Shown here piece by piece: positions 22,911 through 35,400 of a stretch of DNA of 64,000 bases; the stretch's first letter is position 1, and each line of letters opens with the position of its first letter. The notes beneath the pieces were generated by a model. It saw nothing but the letters and a program-made list of their open reading frames with translations. It was not told where the DNA came from and did not search any database. Source of the DNA: Paramecium sonneborni (lineage: Eukaryota > Ciliophora > Oligohymenophorea > Peniculida > Parameciidae); contig CAJJDN010000032.1 of NCBI GenBank assembly GCA_905182985.1, positions 343,562 to 407,561 of the forward strand, written 5' to 3'. A program made the position numbers and the translations under genes.

Positions 22911-24606
22911 TCATTATATGGGAATTATGTTTTTAACTTATAATGTATCTGCATTTATTTGAATAAATTCTATTTTTCCATCTTCTGAATTGAAGAGGTA
23001 TATTTATTATTTAAATATCTAAATTATATAATTTAGTTACAATTGGTTAGGTACAATTTACATTTTATATTCTTTATATAACATTACAATTTTTCTGAAT
23101 GGTTTTCAAAAATAGATTTATTAATTAAGCATTCCCATCATTTCCAAATTAATTGTAACCTCCCATTATAAAAATCTCTTAGTTTGATATTGGAAAAGAA
23201 TATCCAAGTATTTAGGGTACATAAGACTAATAAAATATACATTAAGACATACAAAAGAATTGATCAACTCTATAGGATCTTGAAATCGCATTTCAGCTGT
23301 GTTAAATATTTCAATTAATGAATTTCCTGAATATTAATTCATCATTCCACCTGTAATGCATATTTTTTCATCTATGGAACAACACTATCCTTTAATTCGA
23401 GGATATTTCATCGATTCAATTTGCTCCCAATAATCTTCATTTATAAAATATCTAATTTAAAATTGTTAAAAGCATACCTGAATCCTTTTTTACTTCCAAT
23501 CTAAATTTCTTCAACTACTGTATAACCACCCCAATAATAGATAAACTAGCCTTATTTTATAGCCTATCCACCATAAGTAATTATTGGTAATTCTGACATT
23601 CTTTCTATTTTATTTTCTTGTTTATTGTATTTAGTTACTATTTGACTCATCTTCAATTATTTGGTACTAATATCTTAATACAATTATCCTATAAAATATA
23701 AGCTCTAAGTAGTATTTATTAGATTGCAATAATTAACTTTATAGTTATTATCATTTAATATTAGCTCCTACTATTTTATATTATCTATGTAGTCTATATG
23801 AGAATGATATAGAATGTTGTTACGGAAACTATATATACTATTTTATTATTCTTAAAATTTTAAATGTCCTTTTTTGCTTTTCAATGTTAAGAGATTTTTC
23901 TTTTATTATTTAAAACCACTAAAGCTGCTTGGAACTATTTTGAATTGATCTTTTGATTAAAATAGTTGATACCTTTAAACTTAAATGAAATTAATTTATA
24001 CAAAGAATCCTTGATATCATATAAGGATTAGTTTGTAATTTAGAGGTTTATGTCTTTAGGTAATAGTTATCTTAATTAATTTAAATCTTCTTTAATCTAT
24101 TCATGCCTTTCAAAAACTTCATTATATTATGTCTCATCATAATTTGGAATATCTTTTCTCAACTAGACAATTTGTTACTTTATTGGTGCTAAATGAATTT
24201 ATACTAATTCATTAGCCACAAAATTGTATTGGCTTTTTAAATTAGCGAAATATTTATCTACTATTTATGTGATAACTTTTCTAACTGATTTTATTTTCTA
24301 TAAAGTTGTTTAGTAAAGTGTTTGATCACATATTTACATAGTAGTAATAAAAGTCATTAGATTTTCTAACTCTTTTTCTATTTCAGCTAATTTTTAACAT
24401 TTATGTGGAGTAAATATTATCTTTATTTCTTCTGTTTATCCCTTTTATCTTTCTAAATGATCATTGTCCAAATCATCTAAAACTTATTTCATATCATAAT
24501 ATGATTGATCTTAATCCTAATTAGACAAGGCAGACATAATTCTATCCAAAATTTTCTGAGATTTTTAACTAGTTTCAAAAAAACTTGAATTGTTATGATT
24601 ACTCAT
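22911..24606 (-). CDS. Coiled-coil + Kelch-repeat protein
   Basis: A 533-residue protein; introns of 20, 26, 26 and 22 nt give exactly 534 codons. The first 270 residues are coiled coil (EEIKIIFTPHKCQKLAEIEKE and on). The C-terminal half shows beta-propeller strands with double glycines: IITYGGQAIKQGQFIYYWGG, ICITGGMMNQYSGNSLIEIF and IFIMGGYNQFGNDGNAQLI. These are Kelch-type repeats, a protein-binding fold. Similar coiled-coil + Kelch proteins (often with a B-box) are numerous in ciliates; no B-box cysteines are evident here. Confidence 0.8.
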
Positions 24607-24833
24607 TTTAATTATATTTAATGAATTTTAATTATACTTCAAAATACCTTTTAGGAAAATATATATGAATTTTGGAGATTTTATTTTCCTGCCTTTTGAA
24701 ACTGTTCTCAATTATTTTATTACCTTATCAATTACCTTATCAAACATCAAATCTTAGTAAGCTAATCTAAAATTTAAAAAATAAATGGGGGGATTCCATA
24801 AATAACATCTAAAAATAATAAGCTTATATTAAT

Positions 24834-25166
24834 ATGAGTAACTTGCTTAAATTGGATTTATGAGCATTATTGGATCTAGTCCTAGTTAATAGGTTTTCAA
24901 AAATTAAATTCTATGTTCTTGATCCATTTACTGAATAAATAGAATTTCATAAAATATTGAACACTTTCGTAGAGTCATTATATTTTGAAAAAATGACACA
25001 TGAAGGAAGGTAAGAAAATAAAACTAGATGTAGAAATCAATGAAGTCACATAACTATTTATCTGATAGAAAAACTTAAATAAATAGATGAATTGAAAAAA
25101 CGAAAAGATAATATATATCAATATAAAAAAAGAAACACATAATAATTTTCTAAAAATAAGTTTTGA
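24834..25166 (+). pseudogene. Possible small gene with an in-frame TGA
   Basis: One frame starting MSNLLKLDL at 24834 continues as ALLDLVLVNRFSKIKFYVLD, FTEQIEFHKILNTFVESLYF and, after a candidate 36-nt intron, a charged coil LKQIDELKKRKDNIYQYKKR to a TGA at 25164. It is interrupted by a single TGA at 24861-24863. No intron removes that TGA. Either it is a recent pseudogene or sequence error, or translation starts downstream. About 98 codons; family unknown. Confidence 0.4.
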
Positions 25167-25171
25167 GGACA

Positions 25172-25960
25172 TAAACCAACTTTATTCCATAATTTTTTAC
25201 TTTTGTATTTTATTTTTATGTTTTATAATTCTACATAACATTAGTTTACTTGAATTCTTTACTATTTTTATTTCCGTATTCCATATAAGGAAACTAAATA
25301 TAATTTAGAAAGATCATAATATAAGTTTGAAAATGATAATAATAAGCAATAAATTTATCAATGGAATTTTAAACTGGCTGATAATTATAAACTAATTTGT
25401 AAATCCAATTCAAAAAAAATTAGGTATATTATGTTTTTCAAGTCATTTGTTTGCTTATCATCTAAAAGAAGCATTTAAAATGAATTGAATAAGAGTATAA
25501 TTTAAATGTAAAGTAAAAATAGTTTTAGATTTTATTTTTTCAATTATTTACTTATTTTGATTTATATTATAAATTCTAAATGAATTATAGATGCTTTAGG
25601 AATAGTCTTAATTTTTGGTTAGTTTCTGATTGATTAATAAAATATAATTTAAAATGATATATAGTGTTGATGGATATTTCTAGAATAAAAGCTTTTGAAA
25701 AAATGAATATATAAATAATGGTTGAAAATCTTTCAGTGCTGTTACAAATAAAAAAGCAGGTTATAAAATTTTTATTTAATTAATAGCTTGATTTAAGTTT
25801 AAGATGATTATTTTCAAAACAATAGAATTTTATCATTCATCAAATATTTATTAACAAAAATTTAAGATATTTTGTATTTGAAAATAAGTGTTAACCTTGA
25901 ATTTTTAATTATGATATATTTATAAAGAATAATTATTATAATTTAAAATTTTCAAATATG
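25172..25960. other. Long AT-rich stretch without a gene
   Basis: Nearly 800 bases of very AT-rich sequence with TGA in all frames and no protein-like composition. Nothing identifiable: no tRNA, repeat or conserved motif was seen. Confidence 0.5.
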
Positions 25961-25964
25961 CATT

Positions 25965-27543
25965 TCATAAAAATATTTAGTATTATATGCACACTAAAAG
26001 TTTTACTAGATATTCTTTATGTTATGATTCGCTTTTCTACAAATCTTTCATCAACTAATCACAACGTTAATTCCCATATAATTACTTTAATTAGTTTAAA
26101 TTTTATTCTTTTTAATGATAAATCAACTTAATTTAATTGAGAAGAATTTCATTTTCACTCTCTCCTTTTTCAAAATCTAGTTTAATTTCATCTTTTTCAA
26201 ATTTTAATAAAAATTCTTAAAATTTTTGATCTTACAATAATTCTTACTCATAATTATCAGTAATATCAATAATTAGTTCATTTTTGTTACAAGCTATATA
26301 TTTTAATAATTAAGGAAAGGATCTTTCATTTTCTGTTTCATGTTATAAAAATTTCAAAAACTTCTGTATGACATGATTTATTTATTTTAATTAAGCTGAA
26401 TTATTATTTCTAAATATCTTTTCTCTTAATCTAAATAGCATAGTTCCTATCTTTAAAACATTAGTTCCATATTCTTCAAATTCTTCTTCAGAATTTATAT
26501 CGATGATAATTCTGAGTTAACTTTTCTAGATAATTCACAATGACTTTATCTGTATCTATTTACAAAATATTAGGAAAATGAGTGAGTACTTGCCGATAAA
26601 ATTAATCATATTTTGGTAAATTAGAATTTAAATTCAGTTTCTTGATTTTTAATAATTCAACCTATGTACTAATATGAGGAATTTAACTCATTTATGCTAA
26701 GAGTTTTACAGTTGGTTTGACTACAATCATTCCAAAACTATACTAAACATTATAAACTGCACTAGTTCTAATAATTTTCATAAATCTAAGTAATTCAGGA
26801 ATGACTATATTCTAATACAATAATAATTAAAGTAAAACTCTAAATATTAACTTTGTACATTTTTCTTATTTAGGTTTAATTATTTAACAAAATTTAGAGA
26901 ACAATAAATAGAATTCTGCAACAATTTTTATAATCGATTGAGTATTTTTCTCTAAAAAGTTGAATTCCAATTCTTAACATTTAGCATGCAATTCTTTAAT
27001 TATTTAGAAGTCCTTTGATGTATTGAAATAACTTAAAAAGTCTTATTCATTCGTGATTTTATGTTTTATACACATTAAATGGATTAATATTAGTGTTTAA
27101 TCAGAACTTTATTCAATCTAAGTGTAAACTTCTTTTTTTACTTATTTCTCTTAATCATATTTGATTAACTTTCTTTCTAGTTCATTACAATACTTAATTT
27201 CAATATTCTAATTATCAACTTTTAAGAAACGGATTATCTCTGGAAAAATTGTGTTAGAACAATGCAAATTTATTAGAGATTTTCTTATTCTTTCTTTAGA
27301 ATCATAATTATCTCTATTTAATATCATATTTATTAGCTTTTAGCCTTTTAATATTGGATCATCACCTAAAATTTCAACAGTTTTTTTATCAAAATAATTC
27401 TATGAATAAGATTTGTATAGATATTAAAGATCTCCTATATCTTCTAATATAGTTTATGTTAATTCTTATAGTTCAACCTTCTTTGATAATTCATATAACA
27501 TTTGTCTTCTTGATTCATATTTGGCATTTTTTTTCAAAATCAT
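25965..27543 (-). CDS. Helical-repeat (ARM/HEAT-like) hypothetical protein
   Basis: A 519-residue protein; a single 19-nt intron (26526-26544, GTCATTG...CTAG) gives exactly 520 codons. It is built of leucine/isoleucine-rich helices, with pieces such as SKERIRKSLINLHCS-NTIFPEIIRFL that look like ARM repeats. No IBB or other diagnostic motif is present, so an importin assignment is not justified. The final 60 residues, from about 26130 to the TGA at 25965, are weaker and might be misassigned. Confidence 0.65.
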
Positions 27544-27642
27544 TTTATTTATTATTATATACATAATGTAAAATTAAAAGAAGGAAAAATATACCAAAAT
27601 TAATGAACATTATCTTTTTGTTTCTTTTAATCAACTAATAAA

Positions 27643-29904
27643 ATGTTTGCATAGCTAAAGAAGTAGAAATCTATTTCAAAAACTAAGTTACTCTACAAAT
27701 TATTAGAATAAACTGAATTGTATTAACTTACTAAAGAAATCATGGATAAAGATTTAAAGGAATGTTGGTAACTTTGTTAAACTACTAAAAATGATTTTTA
27801 AGAAATTCCAATCTCTAAAGTTCATAAGTTTCTATTCAAAATAGATGATATTCTAACTAATCCTTTTGATTTACTTATGAAGTAAAAAATTAAAAATTTA
27901 CTAATTTAATTGTTTGCATAAGGAACATAAGTACCTAATATTTTTGGATGTATCTAATTTAAAGGAAATAAAGTAATATTATCATGCAGTCTCACAATTG
28001 AATAATAATTAAAAACTATGATCAAATCAGATTACAAAACTGAACATATGGATTGTTATTATAGAGAACTTTTAATGAATTCTGAAGAATTATTAATTCA
28101 AATAACTTTAAATTATTTATATGAAACAATTATGGAAGAAAAATTAATACTTAAACTAAAAAGTAATTAATAATTGGATTAAATTTATAAAATTACTAAT
28201 TCACTCAATAAATAGTAGTTTTCTAAAAATGGTTAAAAAATAATTGAATTAATCTAAAATATTAAGAAAAGAGTTAATTCTTCATAAGATCAAATGATAT
28301 TAGTGAAATCAATGGAAGAAAATAATCAAGTTTAAATAGATAATTAAAATTAACAAAATAATAAAATCTAATAAAATATTAAAAGCTAAATTAATAACTT
28401 AGTTTAGAAGAATAGTCAAATTTAACAGAACATCAAAATTAAACGAATTGATCAAAATTAATAGACTAGCGAAATTTAAAAGAATATTAAAAACTAGCAG
28501 AAAAAGTACAATTAGTAGATAATTCAAAATTAACAGTAAAACTAAAATTAATTAAATACTGAGGATACTTAAAACTTATAGGATACTTAAAATTAATAGA
28601 ATACTTAAAATTAATAGAATACTTAAAACTAATAGTATAGCTAAAATTAATAAAATATTCAAAATTAACAGAATAGTTAAAATTAATAGAATTATTAAAA
28701 TTTATAAAATGATCAATAAACAGATAATTAGGCAGGCGCATAAGAGAATGGGAAATATTATATTTTTAAAATATTGTTGTTATTATTGTTAAAATCAGAA
28801 ATAGCTTTACCAGATATAATTAAACTTTTAAAAATAAGTTATGTTTGCAAATAATAAGATATGGAAGATAGAAAAGGCTTTATTAAAGTTTATATTACTT
28901 AATAATTAATATTTTAAATTAGTTTGATGGTAAAAATTAAGTAGGATGCTGAATTGTTAAAAATTAATTCATCTCTGTCTTACTATGATGAATCTAGCAT
29001 AAGGGCAGTTAAATAAGCAATTAAATAATATTTTCCAGAATATGAGTCTATAAAATTCAATTAAGCAATAAAATCATCACTTGAACTATTATTAAAAAAA
29101 TTTGATGAATATTAGGAGTAAATATGTGCTACAATGGAAGATAATAATGTTAAATCTGTTTTAAAAAGGATTTATAAAATTTGTGGAAAATATTTTTAAA
29201 AGATTTCTGCTGGAGTTATCACATTTTAAAATGCTCAACAAAAATTTTAAAAAAATAATATGTTAGAAATAGGATATTTATTATATTAAATACAAATTAA
29301 GATTGATTAAAAGAACAATAAATAGACAATGATAAAATATACTAAGGAAACCTTAATAGAATAAAATAATGATTAATAGATGAACTTTTCAAGGTCAATT
29401 TATGAAAAGTAATTAATATAATATGGAATAATAAATCCTATATTTTTTAAATTCATTCAACATTTAGCATAAAATTAGATTCCATTTCCAGATATGTTTT
29501 AATTTTTAAAAATGGGGTTTCATAGATTATTAATACATTATAGAATAGAATCTACAAGAAAATTAACTTTAAAGAAAAAGTTCATAGAATTTGTAAAATT
29601 GCATTATGATCTTGCAATGACTTAAGATAGATTTATAAATGTAGAATTGTTAAAAACAATAGATTAGGAGAAATATGTGAGAAAAGAGGGACTTGCTTGG
29701 CCTTATTTAATATATTAATAATGTAAACTTATTTATGAGAACAAAGAGAGATTCAAAAAGAAACTTTAATAATTAGCAAATAATAAGGATTTTCAAGAGA
29801 TAATTCAACAATATGTTGGTTAATTCGAATCAAACAGTATAAAATCCAAATTATAGCAATATTTATTAGAATTGAATAATTATATAAAATAATTAAATAA
29901 CTGA
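27643..29904 (+). CDS. Large N/Q-rich protein with central hexapeptide repeats
   Basis: A 753-residue intronless ORF. The N-terminal 190 residues are globular and helical, with IPISKVHKFLFKIDDIL and FGCIQFKGNK. Residues about 230-365 are Asn/Gln/Lys-rich with degenerate repeats of the type NTQNQQ. The C-terminal 380 residues are again helical (LARED-like loops, GLAWPYLIYQ, ELLKTIDQEKY). No family was recognised. Gln in the repeat is encoded mostly by TAA and TAG. Confidence 0.75.
28350..28720 (+). repeat. Degenerate 18-nt coding repeat
   Basis: Imperfect tandem copies of AATACTTAAAATTAATAG and variants, in frame with the surrounding gene, encode NTQNQQ-like hexapeptides. Unit boundaries drift, and TAA, TAG and CAG alternate for Gln. 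Because the unit is a multiple of three, copy-number change keeps the frame. Confidence 0.75.
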
Positions 29905-30015
29905 ATAATGAAATATTATAAAGTTTTAAGAAATCAATATAGTAATTTAATAAAAATAGAAGAAGTCAAATATAAGACTAAGCAAAATGTATAATATAAT
30001 TTACAATTGTTAAAC

Positions 30016-30702
30016 TCATTCTTTTTGGTTGCTATCTTCTTCTTCAGCTTTTTTATACATTTTATCCATAGTCATTAAAACTTATTCATGATCTTAATAA
30101 GCATTTACATCAAGCACAATAGCTTATTTATCTCTAACCTTGATAGCATCCCAGTTTAAGCAAGCCTTAGCTTCATTAAGTGCCTCTTATTTATCACCTT
30201 ATTGACTACTCTGATCTTTTTCAATCTAGAATTTTATTAATTTTCACATTCACTAAAAGAAGTAAAGGTTTATTTTTGAATGCTTCTAATGTCATTAAAC
30301 GATGTAATAATTATCTAGATTACCCCATACTATCAAAGTGTTTTGATCTTTAAGCTTTTGTTCCTTTAATTACTCTAACAACAAAGATTGTAATTTTAAA
30401 TGGGATGAACTAATAAAACACATGCCAAAGAGTCATAAACTAAATAAAAACTATTTTCAAATAATTTTACTTCTGGAGAAGCTGCCAAATCCCATAATGC
30501 ATAAGTCGTTTATTCATATTTCATACATTCCATGTTATAGCCTTCTGTTGGTTTATAAGGAGGGTCTTTGTATTCTTATTCATTAAAATTCTTAAATACT
30601 GTTTTAAAGTAAGCCTTCATATAAGAATTTTGTTTTTCCAACATCAGATGTCCCAAGAAGTAATACATGAACGTATTTATTTCCATCTAAAAGTGCTCCC
30701 AT
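30016..30702 (-). CDS. Divergent Arf-like small GTPase
   Basis: A 204-residue protein; introns of 25, 19 and 28 nt give exactly 205 codons. G1/P-loop: LLGTSDVGKTKFLY (residues about 14-27). PTEGYNMECMKYE matches the Arf switch I/interswitch (PTxGFNxExxxY). The G3 position reads LWDLAASPEVKLF, where Arfs have WDxGGQ, so the catalytic-type Gln and both glycines are missing. LLHRLMTLEAFKNKPLLLLIEKDQ matches the helix before G4, but NKxD is not present. The C-terminus is a charged tail. No N-terminal amphipathic helix, but Gly2 follows Met1. Nucleotide handling is probably unusual. Confidence 0.75.
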
Positions 30703-30744
30703 TTTATTTAAATTACATTATTTCTAAATGATCAAATTTTAATA

Positions 30745-31256
30745 TCAACAGAATCTTAATTATATAAATATAATTAATTGTTCTTCTAATATTATCGATT
30801 TTAATTAAACTTATATTTGCAACTCTATTAAAAATATACCAATATAATTTTTCTATTGTTCGGTGTCAAAATAACCAAGACTTTTCAAAAATTCTGATCT
30901 TTTATTGTTCTTAACTTTATTCTTAATTTATTTATAAATTTAAATTTTCATTTGGGTAGAAAATCTAAATAAGGTTGCTTAAGTTGATTTTTTTATCTAT
31001 TAGTCTTCCTTAGGATAATTAAATAATATAAAATATATATATTGTATTTAATTCTCTTTTAAGTCTTTTTAACAATTTTCTTAAGATATAGAATTACATG
31101 TAGAAAATATAAATATTATTTAAGAGCTAACTTTTTCACATAATCATAGAAAAGAGAATTACTACCAAATCTTAACATATTGTTAAACTATTTTAGTGTA
31201 GTTATAAATTTTCTTATTTTTATAATCAATCCTACTAAAGAAATTAATTGCATCAT
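30745..31256 (-). CDS. Uncertain gene, 5' structure unresolved
   Basis: The last exon (about 31020-30745) is convincingly coding: TQATLFRFSTQMKIQIYKQI, then KNNKRSEFLKSLGYFDTEQQ, to a TGA at 30745-30747. Upstream, another frame from an ATG at 31256 gives hydrophobic, basic peptide (MMQLISLVGLIIKIRKF). A further protein-like stretch (QIESNKSQLNSQIISKIQT) lies at about 31330-31400. I could not join these with legitimate introns. The gene may begin nearer 31480. Family unknown. Confidence 0.4.
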
Positions 31257-31521
31257 TTCTGCAAAATGATACTTTATATCCTTTATTTTAATCAATCAAT
31301 TTTCTATTTCAAATTCTTGTAATATTCTTACTCAAATTTGTAATGGTCTAAATTTTTGAAATAATTTATGAGTTTAATTGACTTTTATTAGACTCAATTT
31401 GTAAAATTCTTACAAATTAATCTAAAAGAAAAGTTTCAATTCTTTAAATTTGTAACTCAGAATTAGTAATTAGAATATAAATGAAAGTCTTTAAATAATA
31501 TTATATGTAATTTAAATAATT

Positions 31522-32388
31522 TCAGTTCTAAGATTTCTACAAACCTCCTCTATTACGAACTTCCCCCCGTTTAATAAATTTATCTTCTCTATTTTAGATT
31601 TCTGAATCTTCATTTTTCTTAAAATTGTATATGTATTTATTACCTATTCATAATTCTTTCTTTAAGGATTAATATTTCTATCATTTCTATTATCCCTCAT
31701 TCTTCCTCTAATTTTTAATGTTCCTTAATTCTAAGATTATTAGAATTACTCTCTATCTCTATTCCAATCATCTGATTTCCTAGGATTAGCTTATGACTCT
31801 TAAATATTTTGATATTTTCTAGTATTATCTTATCTTCTTTCATTTCTATCATTTCTATTAGATATGATATCTCTATTGTTTTGTCTTGTATCTTAATTAT
31901 CTCTATTATTTCTTTAATCATCTTTGACACCTCCTCTCCAAAAATAAAGATTTCGAATGTACATCATTACATAATCAAAAAGTTCTATATGTTTATCATC
32001 ATCAACTTCATTTGGTTCTTAAAATCCAGGCATTAATTTTTCATCTTCAGTTGGATTCATACTAATTTATATTATTTCAATTATACGTCAATTTAATTCT
32101 GATTGCTGGATTGAAAAATTGTAATTATTATTGCTAATCATTAGGATTATTTCTTTGTTGTAATTTACTTTCAAATTCTGAAATAGAATAAAGTCCTTTT
32201 ATTCTTGATCTCATTATTTCAGCTACCAAGATTGTATTCGGAATGGCTGAACCACAACCTAAAAGTCGAACAGCTTATTAAATATTTTCTTTATCTCTCA
32301 GCCCTAATATAACTTTAACCAAATAAGAAGCTATTTAGTCTTAAGTTGATTTTCCTTTCACCATGATATCAAATCGTTCTTTAAACAT
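31522..32388 (-). CDS. Alba-domain RNA-binding protein with RG/RN-rich tail
   Basis: A 271-residue protein; introns of 25 and 26 nt give exactly 272 codons. The first 95 residues fit the Alba fold: strand 1, QDQIASYLVKVILGL helix, VRLLGCGSAIPNTILVAEIM (the conserved G.AI..a...AE) and IKGLYSI. The tail is rich in Arg, Asn and Asp (RNNRDN, RDNRNDRN, RGEVRNRGG), as in the RGG-bearing Alba proteins of protists. Those bind RNA, often regulating translation or RNase P/MRP-type particles. Exact partner unknown. Confidence 0.85.
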
Positions 32389-32463
32389 AAATTTGGAAAT
32401 AAATATTAATTAATTTAAATATATTTTTTGTTTAATATGCACATTTGTTTATAATTAATCAAT

Positions 32464-35400
32464 TCAATAATAACCACCATGTACATTTGTTAAATGAGTA
32501 TGACATTCGCTTGAATTAATGAATATTTTCATACATGGCTTATCACTATTCGGAAGATTCTTCCAACAAATATATTTTTTGCAACCAGAACATGCCACAG
32601 ACATACATCCTGATATTTTTTATGCTAAAGATCTACAAACAGGACAAAATCTTATATCTTCCTTCTTCATTAATTCTGCCATAATTTTTTAATCACCTGT
32701 TTAATATTCCCAGCATGTCATTCCATAATGCATTTATACTTTACATTTTAAACAATAAGTAATTTTACAAATCTCACAAAATATTGTTTCTCCTTTTATC
32801 CTTAAAATATTTGAACATCCTGGATTAAAACAAAATATTAAAACTCCTCTCATATCATTCACATATTTATTTATTGATAATTCAACTAATTTTTCATATT
32901 TAGCCGAACCTAATATATTCTATATATCTTCTAATAAAATAGAACTAGAACATAAAGAACATCTAATAGGTAATGAATTTATATCTTTTATTGAATTTGA
33001 AAAATCATAATTTAAGCACTCAGTACAAAATTTATGATTACAATTTGTTAAAATGTAAGGTTATTTCATTTAATTTAAGCAATAACAACATGTGTTCTCT
33101 TAATTTAATGAATTATTTTCAATATTTTCATCTTTTGATTCTAAATATGCTTCTATTTATTTTATAGCTTCTTCAAGATTTTTCGCTTATCCTGATAATT
33201 TTAATTAATTAGTTTTCTTTAGAGGAATAACGTCTGTTAATTTAAATTTTTATTATAGAAATACTAATCCTTAATAATCATCTCCCAATAATTTTTTCAA
33301 TTTTTGAGGAGTCAATCTAATTGTGAGAGTTGAATTAGATTCCAGAAATTGTTTCATAATATCTTATAACTCTTAAAATTGTTCATCCAAACAATAAACC
33401 TTTATGATTTTTTTGAATTAATCAAAACTTATAATAACACTTTTTTGAATTTCTAATTCTTAAAGAAATTGTTATCCTACATCACTAAATAAAATAGTAT
33501 TTAATTCACCAAAATTAATTATATATCCATCTATAATATTTTATATAGTGTCTCTGACTTTAGAAAAAACTAAATAATTATCTGAAATCAAATGTAATTC
33601 GATTTCAGAACCTGGATTATCTATTTACTCTATCCTAAACAGATTATTAAATTTCTATTAAATTGATTTGATATTATTTCTCACAAATTTTATAAAATCT
33701 TATTTCACTTTATATTGATGTCTGTATTAAGCTTCACAATATAATTTAACTTATTATAATCCCAATTATATTAATATATTATTACAATTAGTTAAAGCAG
33801 AATTAACAAAATTTATAGATGGCACGCCTAATTTTAGAACTCTTTTATAATCTTTTCTCTAATTTTTTATACGATAGAGTTACTGTTATCTATATCCAAT
33901 ATGATGTTTTCGATTTTCTTCTATTAAAAGTTACTCTACTTTTGAAAATACATCAAATTTTGGTTCATATAATATTGATTTAGAAATATTAATGGATTTT
34001 ATTTTTGAACTCAATCTAGATAAATCTAATTCTGTAATAAACTGAGTTAAATTCGAGATTTGTACCGAATCATTAATATGTTACATAATCATTTTTTTAC
34101 CATCCAAAATTGTATCATTATATTACATATAAAATTCTTCTGCAGCTGCTTAATTATTGAAAGTTATTTCAGCATGACCTTTACAATGATATACAAACCA
34201 AGAGAGCTTAATTATATAAGGATGAAATTTTTTAGTTTACTCTTTTTTTATGTAAGTAGATGAAACTTTTATTATGCATCCTTAGAATTCTGTTTCATCA
34301 AGATCATTTATTATTTCTAAGGTTGCATCTTTGTTCCTCAAGTCAATTTAAGCAGTTTATTATGTTTTATATTGATTTAAAGTAATAGAATTGATTTAAG
34401 TGTAAGGTTCAATCAAACTTCTAATTTGGGCTTCATTAGTATCTAAACTAAGTTAAGAAATCTCTAAAATAGAGTTATTTGAATAATAACATTTTTCAAT
34501 AGTACCTCCATTAGTTAGAATGAATCTGATATTTGAATTTTAATACTCATATTCTTTAATAGATTAACTAATTTAAAGTGTTAGTTTTGATATGATATTT
34601 AGTAACTCCTCTTCAACTTACTTACTATTATTAGAATAGATAACAAGATTATTTATATTGAATGGTTCAATAATGCATTAAAATTTTTATTCTAATTTAG
34701 ATATTTCAGATTCTTCATCATTCCACAATAAATTCATAACTGCAGTTGATACATTTTGAATAATATGTTCTTACACTGAGATTTTCCTAAATTTATTATC
34801 TGCAACAGCTGAATATAGTACTTAATTTTCTTTAATTCCTAGCACATATTATGGGACATTATTCTTAAAGATTTTTTATAATGAATTTTTGTGCATTTTA
34901 TATTCTCTTTAGATAGGGAATAATTATTCTAATTAATATTCATTATCAGTTTAAAAACCTTCTATACTACTGGATTATTTTTTTAAATTGAGTTATTAGA
35001 ATCCATCTAATAAATCAAGATCAGGTATTTCATATAGAAAAGAATAGTATCTGAGTTTTGAAATAATTAATAATGCTTTGATTAAATTGATTGTATTATC
35101 ATTACAAAACTTCTTAATGATGCTCGAAATTTTTTCATCATCAACTGAATTAAATAATAAAATCAATTACATAACTACATTATACCATGAATAATAATCT
35201 CCTTATTTTGACCAAAATTAACTAGCTTTGATGTTTAATTATTTTTATAAGTTTTATTTTTCAAATACTTATAGTAATTATCCAGACGTAAATAAAGCAG
35301 CAATCATTATTGCAAATTTTTATAAATATTTACTGTCTTCTTATTTACTTAGATTGCACATAAGTTTTTCAAAATTATTACTTTCAAAATCTACATTTTA

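Noticed and set aside
24861..24863. Selenocysteine reading of the in-frame TGA
   Set aside because: The context is a Leu-rich helix without a redox motif and no SECIS-like hairpin was noticed.
28487..28741. Minus-strand ORF with Phe/Tyr/Asn repeats
   Set aside because: Reverse reading of the NTQNQQ coding repeat.
31715..32036. ORFs on both strands over the Alba gene tail
   Set aside because: Alternative frames of the Arg/Asn-rich coding sequence; no conserved content.
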